DNA from: Bacillus thermozeamaize
GTDB lineage: Bacteria; Bacillota; Bacilli; ZCTH02-B2
NCBI GenBank assembly: GCA_002159075.1
Contig: LZRT01000098.1
Coordinates: forward strand, 1-62,356
Direction: 5' to 3'
DNA length: 62,356 nucleotides
In this document: piece after piece, positions 20,069 to 27,960 of the stretch
How the letters are laid out: every line of letters starts with the position of its first letter
Numbering within the stretch: position 1 is the first letter of the stretch
Made by a program: the position numbers and the translations under genes
The notes under the pieces: model-generated
The model's input: the letters and a program-made list of their open reading frames with translations, nothing else
The model's database searches: none
What the model was told of the DNA's origin: nothing

Positions 20069-21169
20069 CTAAATCGGGTTGACCCAGGCAGGACGGGTGA
20101 GGGGCTTGTTGAGCGGCTTGCCGTTCACCGTCACCGCTTCCTTCCCGTTGACCAGTACCTGAACCTGCTTCGCGCCTGTATTCTCCGTTAGGGTCAAGAC
20201 CAGCGATTCGAGGGATGGCGACAATTCTGTCGGCTCCGTAAGCGAAAGGTAACTCAGAAAGTGTTCGTCCAGGTTGGCAATCACGGTCTCTTTTTGCAAG
20301 TCCACGTCCAGCACCTTGAGTGTCTGCATGAGGGAAGGCGTCAACCCTGAATCTTCTTCTGGCCCGCGAACCAATTCTTTTAAGGTTCGCAGCGCTTTTG
20401 CCTTCGGCTCAGTCACCATCGGTACCAGCCGGGTGACGGGCACCAAGTAGCTGTCCCCGGCCTGGTTGACGCCTTGAAAGTAAAGCGTCACAGCCGTCGT
20501 ACGGCCCGGTTGGGCCTCATCCGATAGTTCCAGGTTGAGGCCCAACGTCTCCCGTTTCAGTGGCTGGGTGACAGGATAATTCCCCAGCTCCGTCAGCGGA
20601 TACCCGTTTACCGTAATCTCCACCTTTTCCACGTCGGGAAACTGGGTCAGGGTGTAGGTCACCGCTTCCAAAACCTTTTTCTCCTGACCGGACTGCACAT
20701 TTTTGAATTCCTTTGAAAAGTCTACTTTGGCCAGCTTCTCATCCCGCTTGATATGCACCGAAACTTCCGTGTTTGGCGGCAGAACGGCTGAAAATCCTTC
20801 CGGCAGCAACTCCTCGCCTGGCCCTCCCTTGGTCATGAAGTGAAGGGCCTGCTGCGCGATGCCCTCCACTTTGGGCACCTTCATCGCAACGGGCACTACA
20901 TACCCATTTTTATCCAAAAAGTACAACGTCAAGGTCGTGGTCGCCACATTGGAGGCCGCCTGGTTCTTGTTCTCATCCGTCCCGTTCTGCGAAGGGGCAT
21001 CTTTCTGTTCCGCCGGTTGATCCAACTTCACATCCTCATCCCATTCCACCGTATTCGGCGGCGTCAGGTTGACGGGCTCATCCTCTGAGGCAAGCCCGCA
21101 GCCTGCAAGCACCAGGAACGATAAGGCCACAAGCGCCCAGACCCTCAAGCTTTTTCTATTCACAAGCAC
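20069..21169 (-). CDS. gerM: GerM, spore lipoprotein with two GerMN domains
   Basis: 366 residues. Lipoprotein signal with lipobox LAGC (Cys at about residue 24). Two copies of the GerMN domain (about 75-190 and 215-345) show the parallel pairs VEKVEITVNGYPLTELG and AKQVQVLVNGKEAVTVNGKPL. In Bacillus GerM is needed for assembly of the engulfment/feeding-tube complex and for germination. GTG start with GGAGGGG at 6 nt. In the same gerE-ysmB-racE-gerM-rph order as Bacillus. Confidence 0.92.
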   Translation of the reverse strand: MLVNRKSLRVWALVALSFLVLAGCGLASEDEPVNLTPPNTVEWDEDVKLDQPAEQKDAPSQNGTDENKNQAASNVATTTLTLYFLDKNGYVVPVAMKVPKVEGIAQQALHFMTKGGPGEELLPEGFSAVLPPNTEVSVHIKRDEKLAKVDFSKEFKNVQSGQEKKVLEAVTYTLTQFPDVEKVEITVNGYPLTELGNYPVTQPLKRETLGLNLELSDEAQPGRTTAVTLYFQGVNQAGDSYLVPVTRLVPMVTEPKAKALRTLKELVRGPEEDSGLTPSLMQTLKVLDVDLQKETVIANLDEHFLSYLSLTEPTELSPSLESLVLTLTENTGAKQVQVLVNGKEAVTVNGKPLNKPLTRPAWVNPI

Positions 21170-21257
21170 TGCTTTCCCCTCCTTCGTCCATTTCTACTCC
21201 ATGTATACGAGCCTTGCGGCGAAATATACATGAAACATTGGACGAAAGGGGAAACGG

Positions 21258-22064
21258 TTATCCCACCTGCGGGAGATGGATACTGGTCACATCAAACTCA
21301 CGGCCGAACCAGTCGGCGGCAATCTGCTTGAACAGACGGACATCCCCGCTGACGAAAATCTGCCTCGTCACCCCCGAGCCGGTGGACGGATGGAACAGTT
21401 GATAACGCTTCAAATAATGATACACATCTTTCGCTGTTTCAGCCGCTGAACTGATCAGCCGGACCTCTTCCCCCATCACCCGTTGAATGACGGGAGCCAA
21501 TAACGGATAATGCGTACAGCCGAGAATCAAGGTATCCAGCTGCTCTGACACGAGCGGCCCCAGCACTTCCCTGACGACTGTCTCCGCCTCGGCAGAGCGG
21601 TATCTGCCTTGCTCAACCAGCGGGACAAACGCCGGACATGCCAATGAAACGACGTGAAGCGTAGGATTTTGTTGAAGCAGCTGGCGTTCATAAGCTTGCG
21701 AACGAATCGTTCCCTGTGTGCCGATCACACCGATCCGACCGGTTTGTGTCTGCTGCAAAGCGGCTCGCACCCCAGGGGCAATCACCCCGATAACCGGAAT
21801 CGGCAGTTGTTGCTGTACTTCCTCCAGCATGGTGGCTGTCACGGTGTTGCAGGCGATAACCAACATTTTAAGGGGAAACTCCTGAAGAAAGTTGATCACT
21901 TCCCAGGCAAACCGGCGCACTTCTTCGGCTGTCCTGGGCCCATATGGACATCGGGCCGTATCACCAAAATAGATCAGGGGTTCATTCGGCAGCTGCCTCA
22001 TGATTTCTTTGGCTACCGTCAACCCTCCGACACCCGAATCCATGATCCCTATCGAAGGTTCCAT
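21258..22064 (-). CDS. murI: Glutamate racemase
   Basis: 268 residues. Provides D-glutamate for peptidoglycan. Two catalytic cysteines visible in ACNTVTATM and GCTHYPLL, plus the N-terminal MDSGVGGLTV. Equivalent of RacE/MurI in this Bacillus locus. ATG preceded by GAGGCGAG. Confidence 0.95.
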   Translation of the reverse strand: MEPSIGIMDSGVGGLTVAKEIMRQLPNEPLIYFGDTARCPYGPRTAEEVRRFAWEVINFLQEFPLKMLVIACNTVTATMLEEVQQQLPIPVIGVIAPGVRAALQQTQTGRIGVIGTQGTIRSQAYERQLLQQNPTLHVVSLACPAFVPLVEQGRYRSAEAETVVREVLGPLVSEQLDTLILGCTHYPLLAPVIQRVMGEEVRLISSAAETAKDVYHYLKRYQLFHPSTGSGVTRQIFVSGDVRLFKQIAADWFGREFDVTSIHLPQVG

Positions 22065-22154
22065 GCAATGCTCGCCTCGTTTTCGTTCGTATTGTTCATG
22101 TTGGCAACATGGCGCAAAAAAGAAGAAGCCAACATACCGTTCGTAACTGCTGCC

Positions 22155-22607
22155 TCAAATGAGACTCAGATCTTGATACAGACGCTTGAGGAAACGTCCC
22201 AGCCGCTGTACTTCTTCCGGTGAATAAGTTGCCAGAATCCGGCTCAAATACGTGCGTTTGGCCTCCACAATTTCTTCAAACAATTGTTTTCCCTTCGGCC
22301 GCAAATAGAGCCGCACAACGCGGCGATCGGAAGTGTCTCGCACCCGCTCCACCAGATCATGCCGTTCCATCCGATCGATCAAATCGGTAATCGTGCTGCA
22401 GGCAAGGAACATCTTGGAACTGAGATCGCCGATCGTCAATTCGCCCTCCTCATACAGCCATTGCAATGCCAAAAACTGCGGCGGGGTGATGTTAAACTGC
22501 TGCAGAAGCTCCCGGTTTTTTTGCTTCATCAGGTGGGTGATCTTGCGCAAGCTTTCTTCGATTTCCAAAATGATTTCGTACGTGTGCGGATACCCTGGCC
22601 GGTGCAT
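22155..22607 (-). CDS. MarR-family transcriptional regulator (YsmB-like)
   Basis: 150 residues with a winged helix: ITPPQFLALQWLYEEGELTIGDLSSK, then ACSTITDLIDRMERHDLVERV and RVVRLYLRPKGKQLFEE (the wing). Same position as B. subtilis ysmB, between gerE and racE. Target unknown. The start has AGGGGGAG upstream. Confidence 0.88.
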   Translation of the reverse strand: MHRPGYPHTYEIILEIEESLRKITHLMKQKNRELLQQFNITPPQFLALQWLYEEGELTIGDLSSKMFLACSTITDLIDRMERHDLVERVRDTSDRRVVRLYLRPKGKQLFEEIVEAKRTYLSRILATYSPEEVQRLGRFLKRLYQDLSLI

Positions 22608-22673
22608 GGGACTCCCCCTTTACGGCAGATCTAGGATGATCATAGCACAGATAAGAGAAAATCAACATAAGAA

Positions 22674-22696
22674 AACCCCATCTTGAGGGTGGGGTT
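22674..22696 (-). terminator. Terminator after the gerE 3' end
   Basis: 9-bp stem AACCCCATC paired with GGGTGGGGTT around TTGA, followed by TTTCTTAT on the minus strand, 15 nt past the gerE stop. Native end of the gerE transcript. Confidence 0.75.
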
Positions 22697-22710
22697 CAAT
22701 GGGTTCATAA

Positions 22711-22791
22711 TTACAGCTCTAACTCTCCAAGCCGAACCAACTCAACCACCGCTTGAGAACGACCTTTTACTCCCAATTTTTGAATGACATT
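22711..22791 (-). CDS. gerE: gerE 3' fragment (C-terminal 26 codons, separated by the prophage)
   Basis: Reading minus strand from the att core: N-V-I-Q-K-L-G-V-K-G-R-S-Q-A-V-V-E-L and then VRLGELEL and stop at 22711. This is the C-terminal end of the LuxR-type GerE regulator. The rest of the gene lies at 58517-58665. The fragment has no start of its own and becomes functional only after prophage excision. Joined reading frame: AAT-GTC, no gap. Confidence 0.92.
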   Translation of the reverse strand, partial: NVIQKLGVKGRSQAVVELVRLGELEL

Positions 22792-22815
22792 CGTAATGTA
22801 TTTTCAAGCACATAA
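22770..22815 (-). other. Prophage attachment site at the integrase end (hybrid site), core AATGT at 22787-22791
   Basis: The minus-strand sequence TACATTACGAATGTCATTC changes from phage to gerE codons here. The only exact identity shared with the other end is AATGT (22787-22791 and 58517-58521). A short core is what large serine recombinases use (2-bp crossover). Int stops 36 nt away. Confidence 0.8.
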
Positions 22816-22826
22816 AAAAGGAAAAA

Positions 22827-24386
22827 TTAAAGTATCTTCCCAAGCGGCGTGTATACGTCGATGTTACCATCAACATCAACAGTTATCCGTTCAATCATCT
22901 TGCTCAGAATGATTCGTGTCTTCTCGGTGTCATCATAGCTTTCAATCGATGTCAGTTCATCGATTGCCTCTTTTATCTCAGCCTTTAGCCTTTCTTTGTC
23001 GTCGGCATCGGCCTTCTTTTTTTCAAGCTCATCCAGCTTTTTTTCAAGCTTCTCTATCTCATGCTCATATTGCTCACGCTCAAAGGCATATTGTTCGTTG
23101 TCGATTTCGCCAAGCATGTTCTGGCGCCTAATCTCGAAAAGCAACCTGCGGTTGTCCTGAATCTTTCGCTGGATGTGGCTTATCTCTTTCTCAAAATCAC
23201 GTTCATCAATCGTCGCACTTTTTGCCGCTTCATCAGCCAACGATTCACTGTCTATCGCCTTCGAAAGCCTGTCCACCAACATTCCAATCAAATCATCGCG
23301 AAAAGGATAGTATGGGACCCACTTGTTGTTATGGCACCCGGCATCACCATGTCGCCGTCTACGAGAACAAACCAAATACCTGTATTTCTCACTACCTTTC
23401 CCAGACATGGACACCATGGCAGAACCACAATGCTTGCAGAAAATCATCTTGGCAAACACGTTGGAAAACTTTTTCCTACCACCTCTCATGCCGCCACCAC
23501 GAATCAACCGGATTTTCTGTGCTTTATCGAACATCTCATCATCAATTATGGGTTCATGTGTTCTAAACTCAGTCCGTTCCCATTCACTTGTTTCACGGCG
23601 AACCAGCTTCCTCCGACGATTATGCATATCGGAAATGTCATCATACACCTTAACAACAGTGTATTTACAAAAAACATTTCTGCCTGTGTATACCTCATTT
23701 TGCAATATGTACTGCACGCTCGTGACGCCCCATGTTCCGCCCTTTGCTGATGGGATGCCCTTCTCGTTCAAATACTTGACGATTTCCTTTTCTCCCATCT
23801 TTTGATTTACATACAAGTCGAAAATCATCTGCACCACTTTGGCTTGTTCAGGAACCACTTCAAGCGTTTTTCTTCCATTTACAATTACCTTTTTATATCC
23901 ATAAGGTGCACGGCTCCCTGTGAAGTTACCTTTCAGTGCAGACTGCCGTATTCCACGCCTTGAAGCAATCCCGATTTGCTCGCTTTGCTTCTGGTTCACG
24001 ATTGACACAATGCCGAAAAGCATCTCGTTGTCGTCTTTGGCCGAATCATAAAGGTCCTCAATTGAAATGAGCCGGATGCCAAGCGCATTTACCAGCATCC
24101 GTTTCAAACTGATCGAGTCGAGAGCATCCCGAGAAAACCGCGACAAAGACGAAAAAAGGATTGTGTCAAACAACCCTTTTTGTGCGTCTGCAACCATCTT
24201 TTGCACCTCAGGCCTGGCGACAATGGATGTGGCAGTGTCCCTGTCCTCATACGTGTTGATGATGTCCAGACCCAACTCACTGGCGTAGGCTTCGATCGCG
24301 GCTTTCTGATGCTCAGGGCTGTCCTTTTGGGATTCCCGTTTTGTTGATACCCGGACATATGCCACTGCTCTATTTTTTGCTGTCAT
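22827..24386 (-). CDS. Large serine recombinase (prophage integrase/excisionase)
   Basis: 519 residues. N-terminal resolvase domain with the nucleophilic serine in AYVRVSTK (Ser14) and LSRFSRD. Then the recombinase domain (about 150-260, APYGYKKV ... LNEKGIPSAKGGTWG), a zinc-ribbon (FCKHCGSAM ... LVCSRRRRHGDAGC) and the C-terminal coiled coil (EKLEKKLDELEKKKADADD). This is the architecture of SPbeta SprA, phiC31 Int and SpoIVCA. It catalyses attP x attB integration. It lies 36 nt from the attachment site. Excision normally needs a separate directionality factor. Confidence 0.96.
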   Translation of the reverse strand: MTAKNRAVAYVRVSTKRESQKDSPEHQKAAIEAYASELGLDIINTYEDRDTATSIVARPEVQKMVADAQKGLFDTILFSSLSRFSRDALDSISLKRMLVNALGIRLISIEDLYDSAKDDNEMLFGIVSIVNQKQSEQIGIASRRGIRQSALKGNFTGSRAPYGYKKVIVNGRKTLEVVPEQAKVVQMIFDLYVNQKMGEKEIVKYLNEKGIPSAKGGTWGVTSVQYILQNEVYTGRNVFCKYTVVKVYDDISDMHNRRRKLVRRETSEWERTEFRTHEPIIDDEMFDKAQKIRLIRGGGMRGGRKKFSNVFAKMIFCKHCGSAMVSMSGKGSEKYRYLVCSRRRRHGDAGCHNNKWVPYYPFRDDLIGMLVDRLSKAIDSESLADEAAKSATIDERDFEKEISHIQRKIQDNRRLLFEIRRQNMLGEIDNEQYAFEREQYEHEIEKLEKKLDELEKKKADADDKERLKAEIKEAIDELTSIESYDDTEKTRIILSKMIERITVDVDGNIDVYTPLGKIL

Positions 24387-24618
24387 TACGAATTACCCCC
24401 GTTGCTTGGTTACGTCTGGAATCATTATAAAAAAATGCATTTCGTTTATGCAATACGGATTGTATTTTTTCTTCAACCAGTTCTTTGATGATTTGTTCCG
24501 GGTCGCCATCGGTTGGGACAAGTCTGATTTTGTAAGGCTTTCTGTCTCTTTTCCCCATAAGCATCACCTGTTTAACCCTATGCCCAATCGCTTGGTCATG
24601 TTGCATCTTCGCCATCAC
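24370..24618 (-). CDS. Small basic protein upstream of and overlapping int, unknown
   Basis: 82 residues from the first possible start (GTG 24618). A more likely start is ATG 24558 (MGKRDRKPYKIRLV, AGGTGA upstream), giving 62 residues. It overlaps int by 17 nt and the ArpU gene by 23 nt, so it belongs to the end of the early operon. Very basic at both ends. No recognised domain. Its place next to int makes a role in recombination conceivable but unproven. Confidence 0.65.
   Translation of the reverse strand: MMAKMQHDQAIGHRVKQVMLMGKRDRKPYKIRLVPTDGDPEQIIKELVEEKIQSVLHKRNAFFYNDSRRNQATGVIRNDSKK
24424..24453 (-). promoter_or_regulatory. Possible separate promoter for int
   Basis: TTGCAT, 18 nt, TATAAT on the minus strand, about 40 nt before int and inside the preceding small gene. 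No clear sigma-E or sigma-K motif was seen here. Confidence 0.4.
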
Positions 24619-25069
24619 CCTTTACAACTGCGATATTCAGGCTAAGTGCAAGCCTGTAGAACGCCCGCCACCTGATTTTCGCGTATGTAGGCTGAGAAAT
24701 TGGCGGCTGAAACTTGAAGTTATAAACATGGTAATCCGTGATATAATCAGCCTCCTGGCACATGTACCGTTCCTCGATGAGAAACCGCTCCATCCTCGGA
24801 AGCCGGCTGACCGCCCTTTCGATGCGTTCACAGTACCGCCGGCGCCGCTCATGCTCTTCCCGGCCGTCTACGTTGTGTATAGCCACAGCGGCGGTTTGGT
24901 CGCTAACCCTGTTGCTCCGACCGCCCTCAGCCAGCTCGTACCTGGGCGTGATCACCGGCTCCCGTTCCTCAAAGGTGAGATACTTGTACAACCGGTATGT
25001 CCGCAGCGCGTTCTCAACCGCTTCTTTTGTTTTCTTTCTGTCCAGCTCCGGCAGCTCGAATTGTTGCAT
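24596..25069 (-). CDS. ArpU-family phage late transcription regulator
   Basis: 157 residues. MQQFELPELDRKKTKEAVEN at the N-terminus and the pattern RRRYCERIERAVSRLPRMERFLIEERYM, followed by a C-terminal HTH-like segment (SQPTYAKIRWRAFYRLALSL), match the ArpU group (sigma-70 region-4-like). These proteins end the early operon of Gram-positive phages and are thought to switch on late genes. In the circular phage genome this gene lies upstream of the late module. Confidence 0.82.
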   Translation of the reverse strand: MQQFELPELDRKKTKEAVENALRTYRLYKYLTFEEREPVITPRYELAEGGRSNRVSDQTAAVAIHNVDGREEHERRRRYCERIERAVSRLPRMERFLIEERYMCQEADYITDYHVYNFKFQPPISQPTYAKIRWRAFYRLALSLNIAVVKGDGEDAT

Positions 25070-25132
25070 CGTGTCACCCTCTTGTTGAGGATTGCCCCGG
25101 TCGGCGCCGGGGCGTGGCGTAAAATCTACGAA

Positions 25133-25459
25133 TTATGCATTAAGTAACTCTGGATTTTCATAAACATTACCAATTACTTCTAGCCAACTATCGGCGTTAA
25201 TTAAACTGATGCCTAACAAATCTTTTCGTTGAATGAAAAATGCAGCATTACTGCCGTAAAATACCTGTCCTACAATTTTTTGGTTATTAAACCAACCTGT
25301 CACTATGTCTCCCTCATAAATTTCCCGCCCGTTCTTGTCTTTAAGGCCAATGTATTGATAAACCTCTGCCGGATGTACCCATGTTGGTACATTGTCAATC
25401 CTGAAATATACCCATGACTGTTTTTCGATTGACCATGCCCGGAACTTTAATTCACGCAT
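25133..25459 (-). CDS. YopX-family phage protein
   Basis: 108 residues: MRELKFRAWSIEKQSWVYF, YQYIGLKDKNGREIYEGDIV and ADSWLEVIGNVYENPELL are the standard YopX pattern. Common in Gram-positive temperate phages; no known biochemical activity. GGAGG 7 nt before the ATG. AT-richer than its neighbours. Confidence 0.88.
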   Translation of the reverse strand: MRELKFRAWSIEKQSWVYFRIDNVPTWVHPAEVYQYIGLKDKNGREIYEGDIVTGWFNNQKIVGQVFYGSNAAFFIQRKDLLGISLINADSWLEVIGNVYENPELLNA

Positions 25460-25497
25460 TCAAAAACCTCCTTGCACATCATTGGTCAAATGCACAC

Positions 25498-25788
25498 TTA
25501 CATTTGCCAGCTCTTCAACTCTTCAATCTGCAACTCTCCCCGCGGATGCCAGCGAACAATCCCTGACACCCACGTGTCACCTTCGGGTGAATCGTAAAGC
25601 TGCAGCTCAAATCTATAAGCATCCTTCTCTCCATCGACTCGCTCAATGTAACCCTTGTGCGGCTGCTGGCCATGCAAATACTGGATAAGCTCTCGGCGTA
25701 ATTCTCTTTCAATCTCATCCTCATCAGGAATGATCGTTGTTCTCGCCAGAAACCTTCCCCCGCAGTATGGACACTTGAATTTATCCAC
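25498..25788 (-). CDS. Hypothetical early phage protein with a CPYC motif
   Basis: 96 residues from GTG 25788, which has AAGGAG 9 nt upstream and lies at the end of the preceding gene. It begins VDKFKCPYCGGRFLAR, a single CxxC that may be half of a metal site. The acidic middle (DEDEIERELRRELIQYL) is helical, and the C-terminus is beta-rich (GDTWVSGIVRWHP). No family recognised. Confidence 0.65.
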   Translation of the reverse strand: MDKFKCPYCGGRFLARTTIIPDEDEIERELRRELIQYLHGQQPHKGYIERVDGEKDAYRFELQLYDSPEGDTWVSGIVRWHPRGELQIEELKSWQM

Positions 25789-26044
25789 GCTGCTCAACTC
25801 CTTCCATTTCTTCAACTACCTCAATCACCGTGTTTGACTTGGATATGCTGCTGAGGAACGTGGGGCCACGATGCGTGTTCATCACAGCATACCCACATCC
25901 CCAGCTGCTAAGGTCGTCGGTGATGAATCTGATCGGCCCACGGCAAATCTCCAGGAATCCGTACCATGTTTTGACCTTGACTGAAACTGTGTCACCTTCT
26001 GAGATTGGCCTGCCGTTTGAATCTTTGATGCCGATGCCTTCCAT
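25781..26044 (-). CDS. YopX-like short phage protein
   Basis: 87 residues from ATG 26044 (GAGGTGA 5 nt upstream). GIKDSNGRPISEGDTVSVKV is the beta-barrel core motif also found in YopX-type proteins. A longer open frame exists upstream but overlaps the previous gene and has no ribosome site. Function unknown. Confidence 0.68.
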   Translation of the reverse strand: MEGIGIKDSNGRPISEGDTVSVKVKTWYGFLEICRGPIRFITDDLSSWGCGYAVMNTHRGPTFLSSISKSNTVIEVVEEMEGVEQRG

Positions 26045-26054
26045 GCTGGTCACC

Positions 26055-26597
26055 TCAAAACGGCAAATCATCATCGGAAACATCCGGCAACAAGTCATCA
26101 TCCAGGGCGCCCGAATCATCTTTCTTGCGCCTCTTTCTCCGCACCGCTTCCAGGTCTGCCACATTGTCGGCGGCTGCTGCTACCTCGTCAAGCGTCACTT
26201 GATTCTGGTCCACATCGACCGTCCCGTCCTGGTTCACTGTGTATCGCAGGCCCGCATCCGGTTCGTCATAAAAGTCCTCGATGCTCATTTGCGCCGGCTC
26301 AAGGCTCAGCGTCACGTTTGTGCCGGCAAGAGGATACAGTTTGATGATTTTATCTTGGTTGTCACCCTTCACGTTGAACTTGAGCACCGTCTTTTTGCTG
26401 TCCCGTTGCAACGTTGCGAACTCTGCGGTCATCTCGCCGGCGTCGCTTCCGTCGATCTCGAACAGAACGATGCCTCCAGCCATCTCCACCAGCTTCTCAG
26501 CATGGGGTAGCTCATCGCCTTGCACTTGGAAGTGCAGCACTTCCTTTTTGTCGTCTTTCTGCATCTTCTTGAACAAAACGTTCAGCGTGGTTTTCAC
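26055..26597 (-). CDS. Phage protein with SSB-type acidic C-terminal tip
   Basis: 180 residues, GTG start overlapping the previous stop (GTGA). N-terminal two thirds are beta-rich and unlike a canonical SSB OB-fold by eye (KKEVLHFQVQGDELPHAEKL). The last residues LLPDVSDDDLPF are nearly identical to the DDDIPF tip with which single-stranded-DNA-binding proteins recruit replication partners. No other SSB is in this phage, so it may do that job. Inference from the tail only. Confidence 0.72.
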   Translation of the reverse strand: MKTTLNVLFKKMQKDDKKEVLHFQVQGDELPHAEKLVEMAGGIVLFEIDGSDAGEMTAEFATLQRDSKKTVLKFNVKGDNQDKIIKLYPLAGTNVTLSLEPAQMSIEDFYDEPDAGLRYTVNQDGTVDVDQNQVTLDEVAAAADNVADLEAVRRKRRKKDDSGALDDDLLPDVSDDDLPF

Positions 26598-26740
26598 TTT
26601 TCATTCACCTCTCTGTTTTTGTAGCACCCGTGAACCTGCTTGAAATTCTCTGCTGTCTTTGGGTAAAGAATAAAAACCGCCCCGCAATGCTCGCATTCGA
26701 TGCGTATTGATTCTTCAAATAAAGACATCTGAGCATTCAT
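26594..26740 (-). CDS. 48-aa protein with CEHC metal-binding motif
   Basis: MNAQMSLFEESIRIECEHCG then AVFILYPKTAENFKQVHGCY. It overlaps the stop of the resolvase gene and the start of the SSB-tailed gene by 4 nt each, so it is a translationally coupled member of the early operon. One CxxC plus a later H and C may bind zinc. Unknown function. Confidence 0.65.
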   Translation of the reverse strand: MNAQMSLFEESIRIECEHCGAVFILYPKTAENFKQVHGCYKNREVNEK

Positions 26741-27285
26741 TTCGCAACCTTCTTCCTCTTCAGCTTTTTTGGCGGATTGACAATGCTGTTGATTACTTCG
26801 AGTTGATAAGTCGGTAGCATGTACTCGTCATAAACAGCCGTTTTTCTCCTATTCACTGCCCGCGCAATCTGTGCCAGAACAAAGGCGTCCCGGACGTTGT
26901 CGCTGCTGTGTTCAAAGCCCCAGCGTTTGTAAATGTGTACGGCCATCTCGTCTTTCTTGGTATTGCCTTTGCCGCTGGCAAACTTTTTTACCTGTGACGG
27001 GCTCACTTCTGTATAGGCGATTCCTCGCCGATAGAGTGCCATCCGAATGCCCCACCCGATACCTCCGAGCTGGATGGCCTGCTGGCTGGCAAATCCGAAA
27101 CCTTCGATGCAGATGATGTCCTCAGGCTGAAGGTGACGCATCACCTCGTCGATGAGCGTCACCATGCGCTTGGGGTCGCTGCCTCCGACGCCAGTCAGCT
27201 CCTTTGCTCGAACGACGTTGCCATGTTCGTCAAGTGCAACAAAGCCGGTTTTGGTCGACGGATCAATCCCAACGAACCTTGCCAC
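26737..27285 (-). CDS. RuvC-like Holliday-junction resolvase
   Basis: 182 residues with the RNase-H-fold acidic residues of the RuvC family: Asp in FVGIDPSTKTGFVAL, Glu in DIICIEGFGFAS, and Asp in DNVRDAFVLAQIA. The hallmark KKFASGKGNTKKDEM is also present. Presumably resolves branched DNA made during phage replication and recombination. Phage resolvases of this kind sit in early operons. Confidence 0.87.
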   Translation of the reverse strand: MARFVGIDPSTKTGFVALDEHGNVVRAKELTGVGGSDPKRMVTLIDEVMRHLQPEDIICIEGFGFASQQAIQLGGIGWGIRMALYRRGIAYTEVSPSQVKKFASGKGNTKKDEMAVHIYKRWGFEHSSDNVRDAFVLAQIARAVNRRKTAVYDEYMLPTYQLEVINSIVNPPKKLKRKKVAK

Positions 27286-27502
27286 TCGGCATCACCTTCC
27301 CTATATTCACCTGCGACCACGGAATCAGGTGTGCGATTTTCAGATACTCAGTCCGGTCTTCGTATTTAATCCGCACGCTCCGCTCGTTCGCGTAGTAGCG
27401 TGCCGTTTCCGCTTCGATAACACTCTTGTGCATGTGGCACAATGGCACCTGCGCCCACGTTGTCGCTGCATTCCTGTTGCACTGCGGATATTTGCATCTC
27501 AT
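27263..27502 (-). CDS. Small protein with zinc-binding cysteines
   Basis: 79 residues starting MRCKYPQCNRNAATTWAQ then PLCHMHKS, a CxxxxC...CxxH arrangement that probably binds zinc. GGAGGG lies 6 nt before the ATG. Overlaps the resolvase start by 23 nt and the 3' part of the upstream gene by 137 nt in another frame, which is unusually long. Confidence 0.65.
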   Translation of the reverse strand: MRCKYPQCNRNAATTWAQVPLCHMHKSVIEAETARYYANERSVRIKYEDRTEYLKIAHLIPWSQVNIGKVMPSGKVRWD

Positions 27503-27779
27503 TCGTTTCCCTCCGTTTCTCCTCTACCCACACTGTCAACACTTCCCATCCGCCTCTTACACTCGGCGCCACCACCGCCTTTATTCCGTCCGGCGTCACG
27601 TTGATGGTGGCAGCCCCCTGCTTGTCCACCAGGACGCCTCGCTTGATGGCGGACGTGATTGCTCTCCGCATGTAACCCTGGATGGATACCACTCTGTCGT
27701 TGCCAACCCTTTCCCGCCAGCGCCGGATAGCGTGGCGTGATAGGTGGATGGGCATGTTTCGCTTAGGTGGCATGTTCAC
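27366..27779 (-). CDS. Hypothetical phage protein
   Basis: 137 residues. The first 93 (HLSRHAIRRWRERVG, GYMRRAITSAIKRGV, WEVLTVWVEEKRRE) look like a real domain resembling small phage proteins with an HAxxRxxER start. The last 44 residues overlap the next gene in a different frame and look like uninformative run-on. Early operon, function unknown. Confidence 0.6.
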   Translation of the reverse strand: MNMPPKRNMPIHLSRHAIRRWRERVGNDRVVSIQGYMRRAITSAIKRGVLVDKQGAATINVTPDGIKAVVAPSVRGGWEVLTVWVEEKRRETNEMQISAVQQECSDNVGAGAIVPHAQECYRSGNGTLLRERAERAD

Positions 27780-27786
27780 CCCTCCC

Positions 27787-27960
27787 TCATCCGGCGGCCT
27801 CCAGTTCCCGTCTTAGCGCCTCCAGACGCTTTGTCTGGGCCATGATTTGCAGCACAACAACATCCACATATACGGGGTCTGCGTGTTTCTCGGCTTCGAG
27901 CAGCCGGCAGTATTCCCGCCGGGCTTCAGCAAGTTCTTGCAGGATAGTCAGTCTGTCCAT
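27787..27960 (-). CDS. Small helical phage protein
   Basis: 57 residues from ATG 27960 (GGAG 7 nt upstream), MDRLTILQELAEARREYCRL then EALRRELEAAG: two amphipathic helices that could form a coiled coil. Overlaps the preceding gene by 13 nt. No family recognised. Confidence 0.6.
   Translation of the reverse strand: MDRLTILQELAEARREYCRLLEAEKHADPVYVDVVVLQIMAQTKRLEALRRELEAAG

Noticed and set aside
24387-24560. Sigma-E or sigma-K promoter driving int
   Set aside because: A GCATAAACG stretch was considered, but neither the -35 nor the rest of the -10 fits; a TTGCAT-N18-TATAAT match is better.
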